The notes beneath the pieces were generated by a model that worked only from the letters and a program-made list of their open reading frames with translations, was not told the origin of the DNA and did not search any database. From Gymnogyps californianus (lineage: Eukaryota > Chordata > Aves > Accipitriformes > Cathartidae), in the NCBI RefSeq assembly GCF_018139145.2, contig NC_059471.1, forward strand, positions 204,371,494-204,435,493: a DNA stretch of 64,000 nucleotides. Reading direction: 5' to 3'. A program made the position numbers and the translations under genes. This document shows positions 1-10,967 of the stretch, piece by piece. How positions within the stretch are numbered: the first letter of the stretch is position 1; each line of letters starts with the position of its first letter.

Positions 1-3000
1 CTTTTTCCTCTTAAAGGGAAGACTATCCTTTTACCTAGAGCCAAGGCTATGAGATTGCTGAGCCTCCTAAACTCATTGCTTTTGACACGCCAGAGTTGAG
101 AAAATTTAAAATCTTTGAAAAAACGTGGAAGAAATCTGCATTAATTTTGTGAATATCTTATTATATCTATATTGGCAAGCACATCTCACCTTCCATTTGC
201 TATCAAGTCTGTCTGATCAATAATGTGTCCTATTTTGCTCTGTGTAACTACAACAGTCCTTGCCTTGGTGCTTTGGTAATCCTGATTCTCCCACCACTTC
301 CTGACTGGAAGGGTTCATTTTGGAATTTCTTTTCATTTCTACAGCAGTACATTTCTGTGCCTTTATTTTTTTTAGTCTTGCTGGTTAACCTCAAGATTTG
401 CACTATACAGCAAAGTTTACCAGTATAGGTGTCAGCAAATCCTTGTGTGCATGCACATGCAATTTCAAGTCCTGTCTAGGTTTATGATATCAAGTTGTAA
501 TACCTTTTTGAACATTTTTGTAAGTCTAGCATGTGTACTGTTCTAGTGGTGCAATGTCTCTGAGGTAAAGGAACCCTTAGTACTTCCAACACAGCAAACA
601 ATCACTCTGGTGCTGATTTTCAGCACTGATGTCCAGAAGTCACAGAAAGTAGGTCTCCCTCCATTTAAAATTTCTAGCATATGCCTATTCATATGCCACT
701 GCTGGTGATTTCTGTCTTAGAAATTAAGATGTCTGTTCAGACATTGAAAAGACTGGAATAATGTAAGGCAAACCAGCAATGCAAGGCGAAGGGAAAATCT
801 GACAGTCCCACCAAAACCAATGAGACTGACATGGGCTGCTGGAAAGCTGGGTACTTGCAAAGTTGGGTATGAAGCTTGAGGGCTTGCTAGGTGACCTCTG
901 AAACCCCAGAAGTGCATGCTGCCCACTGGCTCATTAAGAAGGATGAACCAGGAGATGTGGTGTTTCCAAAGGGAGTAAGAGGACTCTAACCCAACTGCAT
1001 CCAGAGATGGAGCCAGAAGAAAGAGGAGTTTAACTGAGGTTGCAGTAACTGTGTCTTCTTTCAAAAATGTTCATAGGTCCTGGACCCCCATGTGCTTTTT
1101 CCAGTACTCTCTTTATAAATAAATAATGGCTGAAAACATGTATAATAGAATTGTTTTCTGAAGTAGTCGGTTTAGTTTAACTCTGTTGGTGGGCACCAGC
1201 AAAAAAGAGAAGAAATTCCACAAGCAACTCAAAATGTTCCTGAATGCATCAGGCAGCAAGTGTTTCTATCACTACATTGCAAGCAGTTGAAATACAGTGT
1301 AAGAGATATTTGAGCATTTGAATAAATGTACAGAAAATGTCTGCTTTGTGAGCAATCCAGTATCTTATCATTCAGACTACTTGATTTTTATAAATAAATG
1401 TTTAGAGGAAACATAAACTTCAAGACCTCAGCCCATCAGAATCACCACTGGCTGTAGTAAGTTAGCAATCTTTAATGCATTATTCCTACCTCTATTACCA
1501 GTGACACCCGTGAATTCATTTCTCAGTCTCACAGGACTATTCGCATTGGAAAGCAGTACTACAAAGTGATGGGGCTGAGAGTTTCTGACCTATTCCAAAC
1601 AAGTGTATTGGAAGTAAATCCAATTTACTTCAGAGTTCATAAGAGTTTCTTTGGAAAACTTGAGTTTGAGGAGGCACCTTCTTCAATCTGCTGACAAACT
1701 CCCTGACCATGATGATGAAGACATGGACATATGGAAAACAGTTCTGTAATTCTCTCAAAAAATCCAAGTTCAGGCTGTATGAAGGAAAGGAGAGGTTGGA
1801 GTGCCTGGTTCAGGGGAAACACAGGGACTCCAGAAATGCACAGGAGAGTGCACCAAGATACTATGCAACTCCTTAGACATCAAACACAGGGAATGTAAAC
1901 CCCATGGATCAAAATTCCTTAAAACTTGTACAGCAGCAGTCTTCATGGGCTCTGTCTTTTTGGGATTGGAGACACAATACCATGTCACAATTTGCCTCTC
2001 ATTAAGCCCAAGAGAAAAATAAAGATTGCAAAGACAACCTGTAATTCATGCAGGAACAGCAGCCAACACTTTGCACTTTTAATTTTGCATGGTTTAAAAT
2101 GTTGTATAATGTTTGTCCTTGAAAACTGGCATTTGACATCTCAAGGTCCCTGAATAAGTCCATCAGGTTCCTAAAAATGTGCTAAATTTGCTTCCAATAC
2201 CCAAGCAAGGCAAATGCGGTCTATTCAGGAACAGCACAAAGTAACTCAAACTGTATGGAGAGGGCTGCTGGTGAAGCACTCAGCTGCTCAGCACCTCAGC
2301 TACCTTGGTGTTGAGTCTCTCAAAATCAGACAGTCTTTCCTCTTAGCCTTTCTACAATGAGAATAATGTTTCCCATGTCGGTTCATGAGTACAACATAAA
2401 GATATACCATACAGACTTAATAATATAAATATTTGATTCACATCCATTGAAACATTACCAGCTCAATACGTTTTCAGCCGAATGAGAACCACATTCAGCA
2501 TTCATCCGTGCAACTGCTCAGACAACAGTGAACTTTATTCTTAGTCAAGACTGAAAGGCAGACCGAGCCACAGATGCAAAGAGCATCTTGGGCTCCTTGG
2601 AGCACAACTGGTATGGCTACCCCCCCACTCCAACCATGCTGCTCTGAAGTAACATTCTTGTTTGCAGTGCTGCCTTTTTAAAAATGAATCTCTCCAGACC
2701 ACTCTGGAGAGGCACATTTGTGCCTATGCAACATCCATGCTGGTTCACAAATGCATCTGCTAACAGGGAAGTTTCCTGTTGACATGTCTGTGCATGTGGA
2801 GTGGAATCCTGGTTTGAATGGTAACTAATGACATACTGCAATTCAATAAATCCATTGCATCAAGTTTCTTGACCTGGTGCAGATGCAACTCTTTCCAGCT
2901 TTGCAGAAACCCAAGACTAGAGAAATGGACATCTAACAGTGCCAGCTGAAAGCAACCTCCCCTGTTGGTATACTGATATATAAGAGCTACCTCACTGACC

Positions 3001-6000
3001 AGAGAAGTTATACTGACCTTGCCCAGTGGTTAAATTGGACAGTAACAACAAAGTATTTTTATTTGGGTTCATTGCTAGAATTATTTTTGGTTAGCAAGAA
3101 AATGCCATGTTAAATTGTACTAATAGTGTAACCATAGGAACAAGATAATAAAGTGCTGATATAAATTTGGTGGAAGTAATTTGTGTATCCAAGAATTATG
3201 TTGTCATGTGTTAACTTGTACTCCTGAAAATGAATGCATGAATTAGTTAAAAGGCACAATTAAGGACTGGTTCCTTGGAGCTTTCCCTTGTGTGACGTTG
3301 GGACTCCTGTGATGTCCCTGTACCAGCCTGGGGGTACCTTGCTTCTGCCTACCAGGGCTATGATAAGCAGGGCAAATAATTATCCTTATTTTACCAATAA
3401 AAACAGGTAGTCTTTTCCTTCTGCTTAAGCAAACCATTATTTCTGTAATAATATCCTTGTGGCCAGTCAGAAACAAACCTAAGAAATGTAATCACTCCTA
3501 TTGAATCTAACCAGCCTGATCTGACAGTGAGCAGATCTTTCTGGCAGATCCTATGCAAAGCCATACTCACCATTTTGTGCAGAAAGACCCACTAATGGCC
3601 TCACTTACTTGGATTTCAGCTTCTCTCAATATAGATTTGCTGCCCCTACATCCTTCACCAGCCAGGGCTGCCAGCTAATGCCTTCCCTCTTACCAGTGTT
3701 AAAGTAGCTCTCATTTTTGGCAGTACTGAGTGAAACATTTTGTCTGAAACTTTTTTTGCCCATAAAGAGTGCAGCAGGTCAGTGGGAACATTTCAAATAT
3801 TCAGGCTGATCATTGTGAACTCTACTGACTGAATACAACCCAAAAGCATTTCTGAGAAAAACTGTAAGTGCTCCATTTTTATTGAGAGTCCCTCGAAAAT
3901 AAAGTGCATTTTCATCAGAGGTAGGAAAGATGTAATTTGAGGGTTATCTGCAATTGATTTGCCTTGCCAAGTTTGCCAGTGCATGGCTCAAGAAAGAACT
4001 GCCACTTTCCACACACAAATGCTCTGCAGCCCCTGCTGAGTCTTCCAGATGTGCCCCCTGGCCTGGTCCCACCTGCCGAGGCTTGATTCATAAACACGTG
4101 CTCCACTCCAGCACTTGCAGCTGGGAAGCAAATGCCTGTAGCAAGTTGGCAATGTCCATGCTTTGCACCTTCTGCATGTACCCATTCTCAGTGCTGCATA
4201 AGCAGATGCTGTAGCAGTTACAGGAGCTGCATAAAACAGATCATCTGTGCCATATATAAAAGCGAGAGGAGAGATCAGCTGATGCAACTGCAGAGATTTA
4301 AGCTAATCAGTAGCACTGGTTTCACAGGGTGTCGATGGAGCAGTGGGAGTTTTGCTGGGACAGCTTTCTGTGTAAAAAACCCAGCATGGCAAGGGGAGCT
4401 AAGTGTACACAGCTCCTAGGGGAAGGACAGGCTGGAAATGGTGCTCTTAACAGTTTCTATTGCAGACATGGCTTGGGGCAAATATTTCATTTAGACATCC
4501 CTCAGCCTCTCCTTTCACTTATCTTTCCATTTCTCATAGCCCCAGCAGAAACGTGGTGACCTCCAACTGTGTTTGAATGGTAACATTATTCATTCTTATC
4601 AAATGTCTATATACTTTAAAAATTATTCTTACCACTTTTGCTTAACTGGCTGACCCTTCCTAGTCATTTGGTTATCCACGCAATGGTCTATAATTCTGTC
4701 ATATAGCCCGCTTTTTCTTATTCTGTGCACGTTTGCTGATGCAAGGTCTGACTACTTTGTTTTCATATTGACAAGACATACAGTAATTCTTCTTGTGATT
4801 TCCCTCCTCTCCTGCATCTTGTCCATCAGCATGTCTTTCACCTTCTTATATTTGTTTTATAGATTACAGGTTTCTTCTTCACCTTCTCTCACACCTTTGG
4901 TGTCGTCTTAATCTTGATTAGGAAACTAATTAGATTAAGGTTATCACTGCTCAGACAGTTATCACATCACCTACCATCTGTTGCTCAGGATATTTTTTCT
5001 GTCTGCCAACCTTCCTTCCACACAGCACACAACGGATGAGTTTTATACATTGTCTACAACACAAGAGACAGATTATATCCAAGATTCAACATTTTCCAAC
5101 ATATTTGTCTGAATTGGGGAATTGGAAAAACCTCTCTCTCAGAGCTGTGTGCCACTATTAAATATTTTGGGCACCTGTATCTTATCTGTGAAGGCAAAGA
5201 CACCCATGCAGCCTCCAGCGTGAATGAACGCCTGCTGAAGACTCAATTAATTTGTGTCTCATGGATGTCACCCGGGTAAAACACTGTGATTTAAACTTAA
5301 CAAGTCAGGATCTTCTCATGTCCCCTCCCTGTACAGGCACATTGGTACCAAAACAGTCCTGTCTGTGAGTAACCATCCATTTAATCATAAGATTGGTAGA
5401 TGAGCCTTCACATGACTGCTGTTCAGACAGCTGAAGATGACTGTCCTCATCTCTACGGTGGAAATTTCTCCAGAGGTTTCCTGGGAGGAGTGCTGGTATC
5501 CCATAGAGCATTGCAAGAGTACCTCGATTTTAATCCAAAACTGCACTATAAGACAATGAGTGCAATTGTAATGTGTCCTTTTATTGAATTAGGCAGGTAG
5601 GAGCATTGCCTGGCTGCAGCTTCCACAGCTTCCACAGTTATTGCAGTGGGATCTCCATCTCCCCAAAGGAGCTGAATGGGGACATAAAAATGAACAGTTT
5701 GCCGTGGTTTTGGTGTGAACACCTATGTACTGGGGAGGACCCAAGATGCAAGAGATTTAAGAGGGACTACAGTGAACAAATGTAGAGTACGGGAGGGTGG
5801 GATATGAGGTAGCACCTGATGGTCTTCCCAACCTTGGGAAGTGCTCCTGAGCTCTCTTCTCTTTCTTCTCAGTCTTCCATTCTGTTCTCTCATTTTTCTG
5901 TTTAAATGTCACCTCTCTAACCTCTCTGCAATGAATTGTCCCACTTCTCAGTTTAATGTTTCCACGTGCTTCCTGCAGGTATTTCTCTGTCTTCTCCTGC

Positions 6001-6849
6001 CTGTTGTCTTCCTCCTTGAACACATCAGCAACATTTGCAGGCTGATTGCTCCCTTGCTCCTGTCAGTCAGACACATTCCTGCTTTCCCTTCCTAGTGAGC
6101 TGCAGATGCATATTTTTTCAAAAACTCAAATCTTCCTGTTGGAACCTGGGTTTAGTTGGCTTTATTTAGGGTTTGCAGGGTTTTATCTGTATCTGAATGC
6201 CTAACATGGCTATATGTTTGGGGGCCAGGCCCCCCTAACTATCCTTACTTTGTATTATTAATACATCAAAGTCCTCACAAACAAGTAACAAATACAAGTG
6301 CTAAAGACTTCTCTAACAGTTTCTGTTAACATCGCATTTTAATTCTTTTTGTTTCAAAATACTAGTGCACAAACCATGAAGCACCTCACTGGCTCACTCA
6401 CCTCGATGGCGAGAAGGGGTCCCACAGGGACATCCCTCTTCCAGTGCCAGCAGGCAGGAGCGCTGCATTGTCACAGCCCTGTCACTTGCAATAATGCATC
6501 TAACCTCTACAAAGCAACAGCCCTTTGCTGATACGTAACTTCTTAGTAATAGACTCTACATCACTTGGAGATAAGGTCTGTAAGCTTCCATTTGAATAAA
6601 TGCCACTGCAGATGCTATTTTTTAAAGGAAAAGAATTTCTTTTGACAGTAAATGAGTATATATTATTTAGGTGCCTACCACTATTTGACTGTTTTAGCTC
6701 CTTTAAAATCAGCTGGAATGGGTAACCCAAATATCTTTACTGATCTGCTCCTCCACGTATCTGTGTGTGGACAACCAAGGAAGACAGTGTTATCGAAAAG
6801 CTCAGAAGAGCATAACAATATAAATCCAGGTGCACTAGGTCAGCTGTTT
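1..6849. other. Non-coding stretch, no gene recognised
   Basis: I see no coding exon, RNA gene or known repeat in this stretch. Open frames are at most about 115 codons and match no family I know. Composition is moderately AT-rich, with locally GC-richer parts near 3960-4420 and 5750-6090 where frames on both strands are open, a sign of composition rather than coding. A 15-bp GC palindrome sits at 6220-6234. A TATA-like string at 4253-4260 has no supporting gene. Confidence 0.6.
6220..6234. repeat. GC-rich perfect palindrome
   Basis: Seven-base arms (GGGGGCC and GGCCCCC) flank a single A, so the two strands are self-complementary except at the centre. It stands out in AT-rich surroundings. 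No function can be assigned; it may be chance. Confidence 0.6.
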
Positions 6850-8130
6850 CTCCCCGTATCATTGTCCTCATTCCCATCTCCCCGCACCCTGTCCTCAGCA
6901 GCAGGCAGCAGAAGAGAGCAAGCGTAGTGCAAACACACAGCAGCATTTCCCTGGGGCATTCTGCCAGTCTCAAACAACCTGCAGTTCAGTGGAGGTATCT
7001 TTATACTTAGTGAGATTTCATGAATTTTTCCTTCCTCAATTAATTTGTCCAGCTGATTGTTGTAAACTTTCAGCATCCACAATGTCCTGAGGTAAAGAGT
7101 TCCACAGCTTAGTTATCTATTAGATGATGAAAAAAAAAGAAATAATTTTTTTTTCAAAATTTTTACCTGCTAGCTTCATTTAATGGTTCCTAATTCCTGT
7201 ATTGGAAATTACAGTGGACAATGTTCTTCTACCAGACTTACCCATGTACCTCCTACTTTTATACAGACCCTTCCCCTGTCTCTGGTGAATCATGTCTTTG
7301 CAAGGATGGAGAGTCCTGGCCTCTTCAGTCTGTCCTGGTATGGGAGAGGTTCGCTGTCTCTGCTCATCTCTGCTGCTCCTGTCTGAGCATTTTCAGAGCT
7401 ACTCTACTGAATCATAATTTCTGTTTCTAAAATCCATTATGACTGTACCAATATTTATGTCACGTTTTTCAACGTGGCCGCTAGTTCAAAATTTCTACCA
7501 CTTTGCCCAGTACAGCCATCAACTTACTGTTCTGCAGTTCCTTCTTTCTCCTCTGAACTCTTTGAAAACTGGTATCAAATTAACTATCTCCCGGCCTCTG
7601 GTACCAAGGCAATTTTAAACAAGAGGTTAGACAGTGCTGTTGAAACATCGAATACCTCATCCTTGAGTTCCTTTAAAACTCTTCGGCCTATCTGTTCCTG
7701 TTGATCCTTCTGATATGTTATCATTAATTTTGTTTATTTATTCCATGAACTTTGCTATCTCCATTTCAGTTTGAAAAAGAGCATCTGATAAGTCTCCTGG
7801 AAGGAAGATTTCCAGTGTGGGAACCTCCCCAGACCGCTCCAAAGTAACTGTGTGTATAGAAGATTTATTTTAGGTTCTTCTAGAATATCCCTGTCTTCTC
7901 AGAGACTTTTATCAGAGACGTCTCAGAGACTTTATACTTTGATCATCTTCCTGGACTTCTGGCAGATTTCCTCTTTCTGATGTTTTTTCCAGAAGGATTA
8001 GTAGTTTTTATGCCTTTTACTAGCTGTTCCTCAAATCTGGGGTTTTTTTTGTTCTGCCTCATTATGCTTGAATTCAAAGTCAAATTGCCAGGGTTTAAAG
8101 TTGTCTTTTTTTCCCAAGCTCCAATGTTCA
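6850..8130 (-). mobile_element. Ancient CR1 LINE relict, RT core missing
   Basis: Read on the minus strand, two collinear blocks match an old amniote CR1 type that I know from turtle and crocodilian genomes. Block one (about 8130 down to 7490) is the linker between endonuclease and reverse transcriptase. Its broken translation still shows RFEEQLVKG, close to the usual KKEFEEQLAK, preceded by an IMRQNKK-like piece. Block two (about 7430 down to 7040) corresponds to the end of ORF2, with the typical 'rectangular' wording of the DNA: a frame around GTGGAACTC, then CAGGACATTGTGGATGC, then a 3' UTR-like part down to roughly 6850. The reverse-transcriptase core, normally several hundred bases, is absent at about 7430-7490. 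Frames are full of stops and indels. The 3' boundary is vague. Seen: the two blocks and their order. Inferred: a single insertion with an internal deletion rather than two insertions. Confidence 0.7.
7943..8125 (-). pseudogene. CR1 ORF2 linker remnant (EN-RT linker)
   Basis: This frame lies inside the ancient CR1 relict. It covers the segment between the endonuclease and reverse-transcriptase domains. The stretch RFEEQLVKGIKTTNPSGKN resembles the conserved linker of old CR1 elements, in which a basic stretch (IIRKAKK-like) precedes FEEQLA. The homologous part ends near 8125; upstream sequence no longer resembles CR1, which suggests 5' truncation there. The fragment is far too short and broken to encode an enzyme. 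Confidence 0.6.
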
Positions 8131-10809
8131 CAGATTACAGCTGTAGGCCTAATTCTGAAGGAAATATTTGAACTTGGTAAGGGCCCAGTGCTCCATTTGC
8201 TCTTATGAACAGTCATAGTAAAGGTTTGCAAACTCAGATGCTGTTGAGTATTTGCATCTCCCAAGATCCATAGAAAAGAGAAATTAGTAAATTTGCTATC
8301 CCAAATCCTGTTACAGGAGATGCAATATTTTAGTCCATGATTGCCACCTTTCATCTCTGCTGATGCAGCCGTCGTAAATTCTGTGACACATTAATAAGTG
8401 AAATGTTTATCTTAGAGCATGAGAGAAACTATATATTTGCTCCTGCTGGAGAAAAATCACAGCATCTTCAAATGTTGCCTCTGGTTGACCACCCCCAACG
8501 CGTGGGAATGTTGTGCGACAGCACTTCAGGGCCTGATAGCAGCCTTCATTTCAAGCACGCTATGGATCAGTGTTGTCAGCTCTCACGATTTCACTGTGAA
8601 TCTCACAATGTTTTCAAATAGTTACCTCAATGTGAAAGATTTTGACATTTTCTTAAAAAGAAGTATTGAAAGTACACCTGAAGGGTGGTATGCAGATAAA
8701 ATAATTAAAAGTAAATTAAAACAAATCCACCACTTCAGCCTCCTGCTGGGACCCGCACCAGGGCCAATGCACACAGGAACCTGTGCCCAGCCTGGTCTCC
8801 CACAGCCAGAGACCTGTGAACTGGATGTTCAGCCCAGATGCTCACCACAAGCAGGAGAGCACTTCTGACACTGTTAGTATCATTCCTTCTCCAGGCAGTA
8901 GGACCTGGCAGTCATATTGTAGGGCCTGCTCTACGTAGTACATCTTGTTCCTAAATCTCACCCTTGTGTAGAAACGGAAACCTTCAGGGCACCATGTTTT
9001 TGCACCCCAAACCCTGACATTTATGATAGGAAACTTTCTGGATCCAGCAGAGACACATCATCTAAAGACTGCGCTTCAGCCCTGCCCTGGGAAAACCTGC
9101 CCTGGGGGCCGCCGTGGTGACCTGCTGGTGCAAGCGTCCTGGTGCCAGCACACACAGGGCTGGTTTGCAGGAGAAGAATCAAGAACAGTGTTATCAGAGC
9201 TTCACTCATTGTTCTTTTAAAACACACCAGACCTGAGCAGACTAATTTTAGGCCCCATACATAACACTGTTTCTAAAGCTTTTATGTAAGGAGAAATGTT
9301 TGAAGACCTGCCTTTTTCCTTTCTGCAATGTTAACCATCCTTCTGCTGTCAGACTTCTAATTTGACATATTTAAACACCCTGATAGGTTAATAATAGTGT
9401 CGAGGATCATAATGCTTGTAACAGCTTCCAACTCCAGACAACACTTTCAGATGTATCAGTACATTTTACTTACTATGTAGATAATATTGTATAATTTGCT
9501 CAGGGAAGATTTATATTATGGCTGAGTGATGAAATACATGCAAGATATCTAAGGTTTGTAAATACATATGCACAAGACCTGAACAGCTGCAAGCATGAAT
9601 ATTGTCAAAACATTCTTTCCCCTGTGCACTCCAGGTGATATTAACTACTCAGACTGTGCTTCAGTGTGACGCTCTAGTACTTCAGTACATTTGCCTGGGA
9701 AGGAATTTACTACGTAAAGCTGCATATAAACACCTCCTTCAACGTCAAAGGCTGCAGCTGAGCTTAGATTTTTCTATGTAAATGCACTGTGGAGACAGGC
9801 AACATGTATAAGCCAGCCTGAAATACTGAGAGTACTGTCTGTCAAAATCAAGAAATAAGGAATTTATTTTAAATTGGATAAACATTTCATTGAAAAGCAC
9901 CTGGGTGTAATTTCCCCTGGATGTGCATTCACCATGGGCCCATCTTTGCTTCTACTGAAGTCAAGTGCAAAATTGATTAAATGGCACCAGGGTCAGTCCC
10001 TCTGCACACATTATGAAGAAATAGGGAGTTTGTTTCATCAAATTCATATAAAAATTGTCACAAGATACAAGTTTTTTAGGTCCCTTCACTCAAAAATATT
10101 CAAAGTGAACAGTTATTCATGGGGACATGTAGGACATTTTTGGTATTTCAGCATCCAGGTTCAAGCTGCAGAAACACAATCCTTGTCTCAAACACCACAA
10201 CTTCAAAGGCTCCAACGTGAACGTATCCATTCCCCTCCTCATGCCCTCCCCAAACCAGTGCAGGGAGACTAAAAACTTTTGAGACGCATTTGTTCCATAA
10301 GTGGAGGGTTGGCTATAGCCATAGCCTATGGTGCAAGGTACACAGCTGCGCAGCTGCACGAGTCCTCCTTAGTCCCTGACCTGGAGTGGATCTGTATCTA
10401 GTAGCATTAAGGGGAGCGACTAGGGGGAACAATGCCTTTAAATCTTTGCCCTTGATCTGCTGACACAGTAATTATCTGTATTCAGCAGAGACTCAATGTA
10501 GATGATTGCTGCGGTCCTTTGGCTCTTTAAAAACTCATGGAAAATTAGGTATGGAAAGATATAAAATTGCAGCTGGTGATTTTAAGCACATCAATTTTGG
10601 GTGCTTTGAACACTCGGGCAGGTCTAGTTAAGCAGCCAAACTCCATAGCTACATAAGACGTTCTTGCTCATAATATTACCAAATAACATTGACATAATTC
10701 AGGATTTTTTTAGCTCCATTCAGTAATTCATTCTGACATGAGTAAGAACAACCAGCACTCATGTCGGCAATACACACAGAGATTAAGACAGCTACATTGA
10801 ACTGTTTAC
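8131..10809. other. Non-coding stretch, possible old repeat debris
   Basis: No gene is recognised. The longest frame (8419-8868 plus, 149 codons) has no recognisable domain and runs from an AT-rich part into a GC-rich part near 8750, unlike a single conserved protein. About 9936-10000 has wording reminiscent of an old amniote interspersed repeat (see findings). The rest shows nothing I can name. Confidence 0.55.
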
Positions 10810-10967
10810 ACTCCAACTGTAGTCCATGGAGATGTGGTCAATACAGTCAGTGGAGTCGAGGTGGCAATTCACTCATCAGTTGTATGTGCCTGCTTCCAGG
10901 TGAGCTGAATAGCTCTCCAGGTTCCACTGACTGTACTGACTACATCTCCAGTAACTATACTGGGAGT
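10810..10967. repeat. Long imperfect palindrome (158-bp hairpin)
   Basis: Bases 10810-10854 are the inverted complement of 10923-10967 with 37 of 45 positions matching by hand count. The inner 28 bases (10827-10854 against 10923-10950) match at 26. Pairing continues inward without gaps through 10855-10864 against 10913-10922 (weak, several G-U pairs in RNA), and then 10864-10875 pairs with 10901-10913 with one mismatch and one bulged base at 10905. The terminal loop is about 10876-10900. The near-continuous pairing implies an inverted duplication, a small foldback (MITE-like) element, or a transcribed hairpin. I recognise no family. A second perfect 9-bp inverted repeat (10948-10956 and 10965-10973) overlaps the right end. 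Confidence 0.8.

Noticed and set aside
2660..2740. GTNVP-like peptide shared with a frame near 5330-5350
   Set aside because: Only a few residues match, and the DNA around them does not align, so it is not a repeat pair.
4253..4260. TATA-box-like TATATAAA
   Set aside because: No gene, initiator or downstream coding sequence follows. Such strings are common in AT-rich DNA.
8419..8868. 149-codon plus-strand frame
   Set aside because: It has no recognisable domain, passes from AT-rich to GC-rich DNA, and overlaps other short frames. I treat it as chance.
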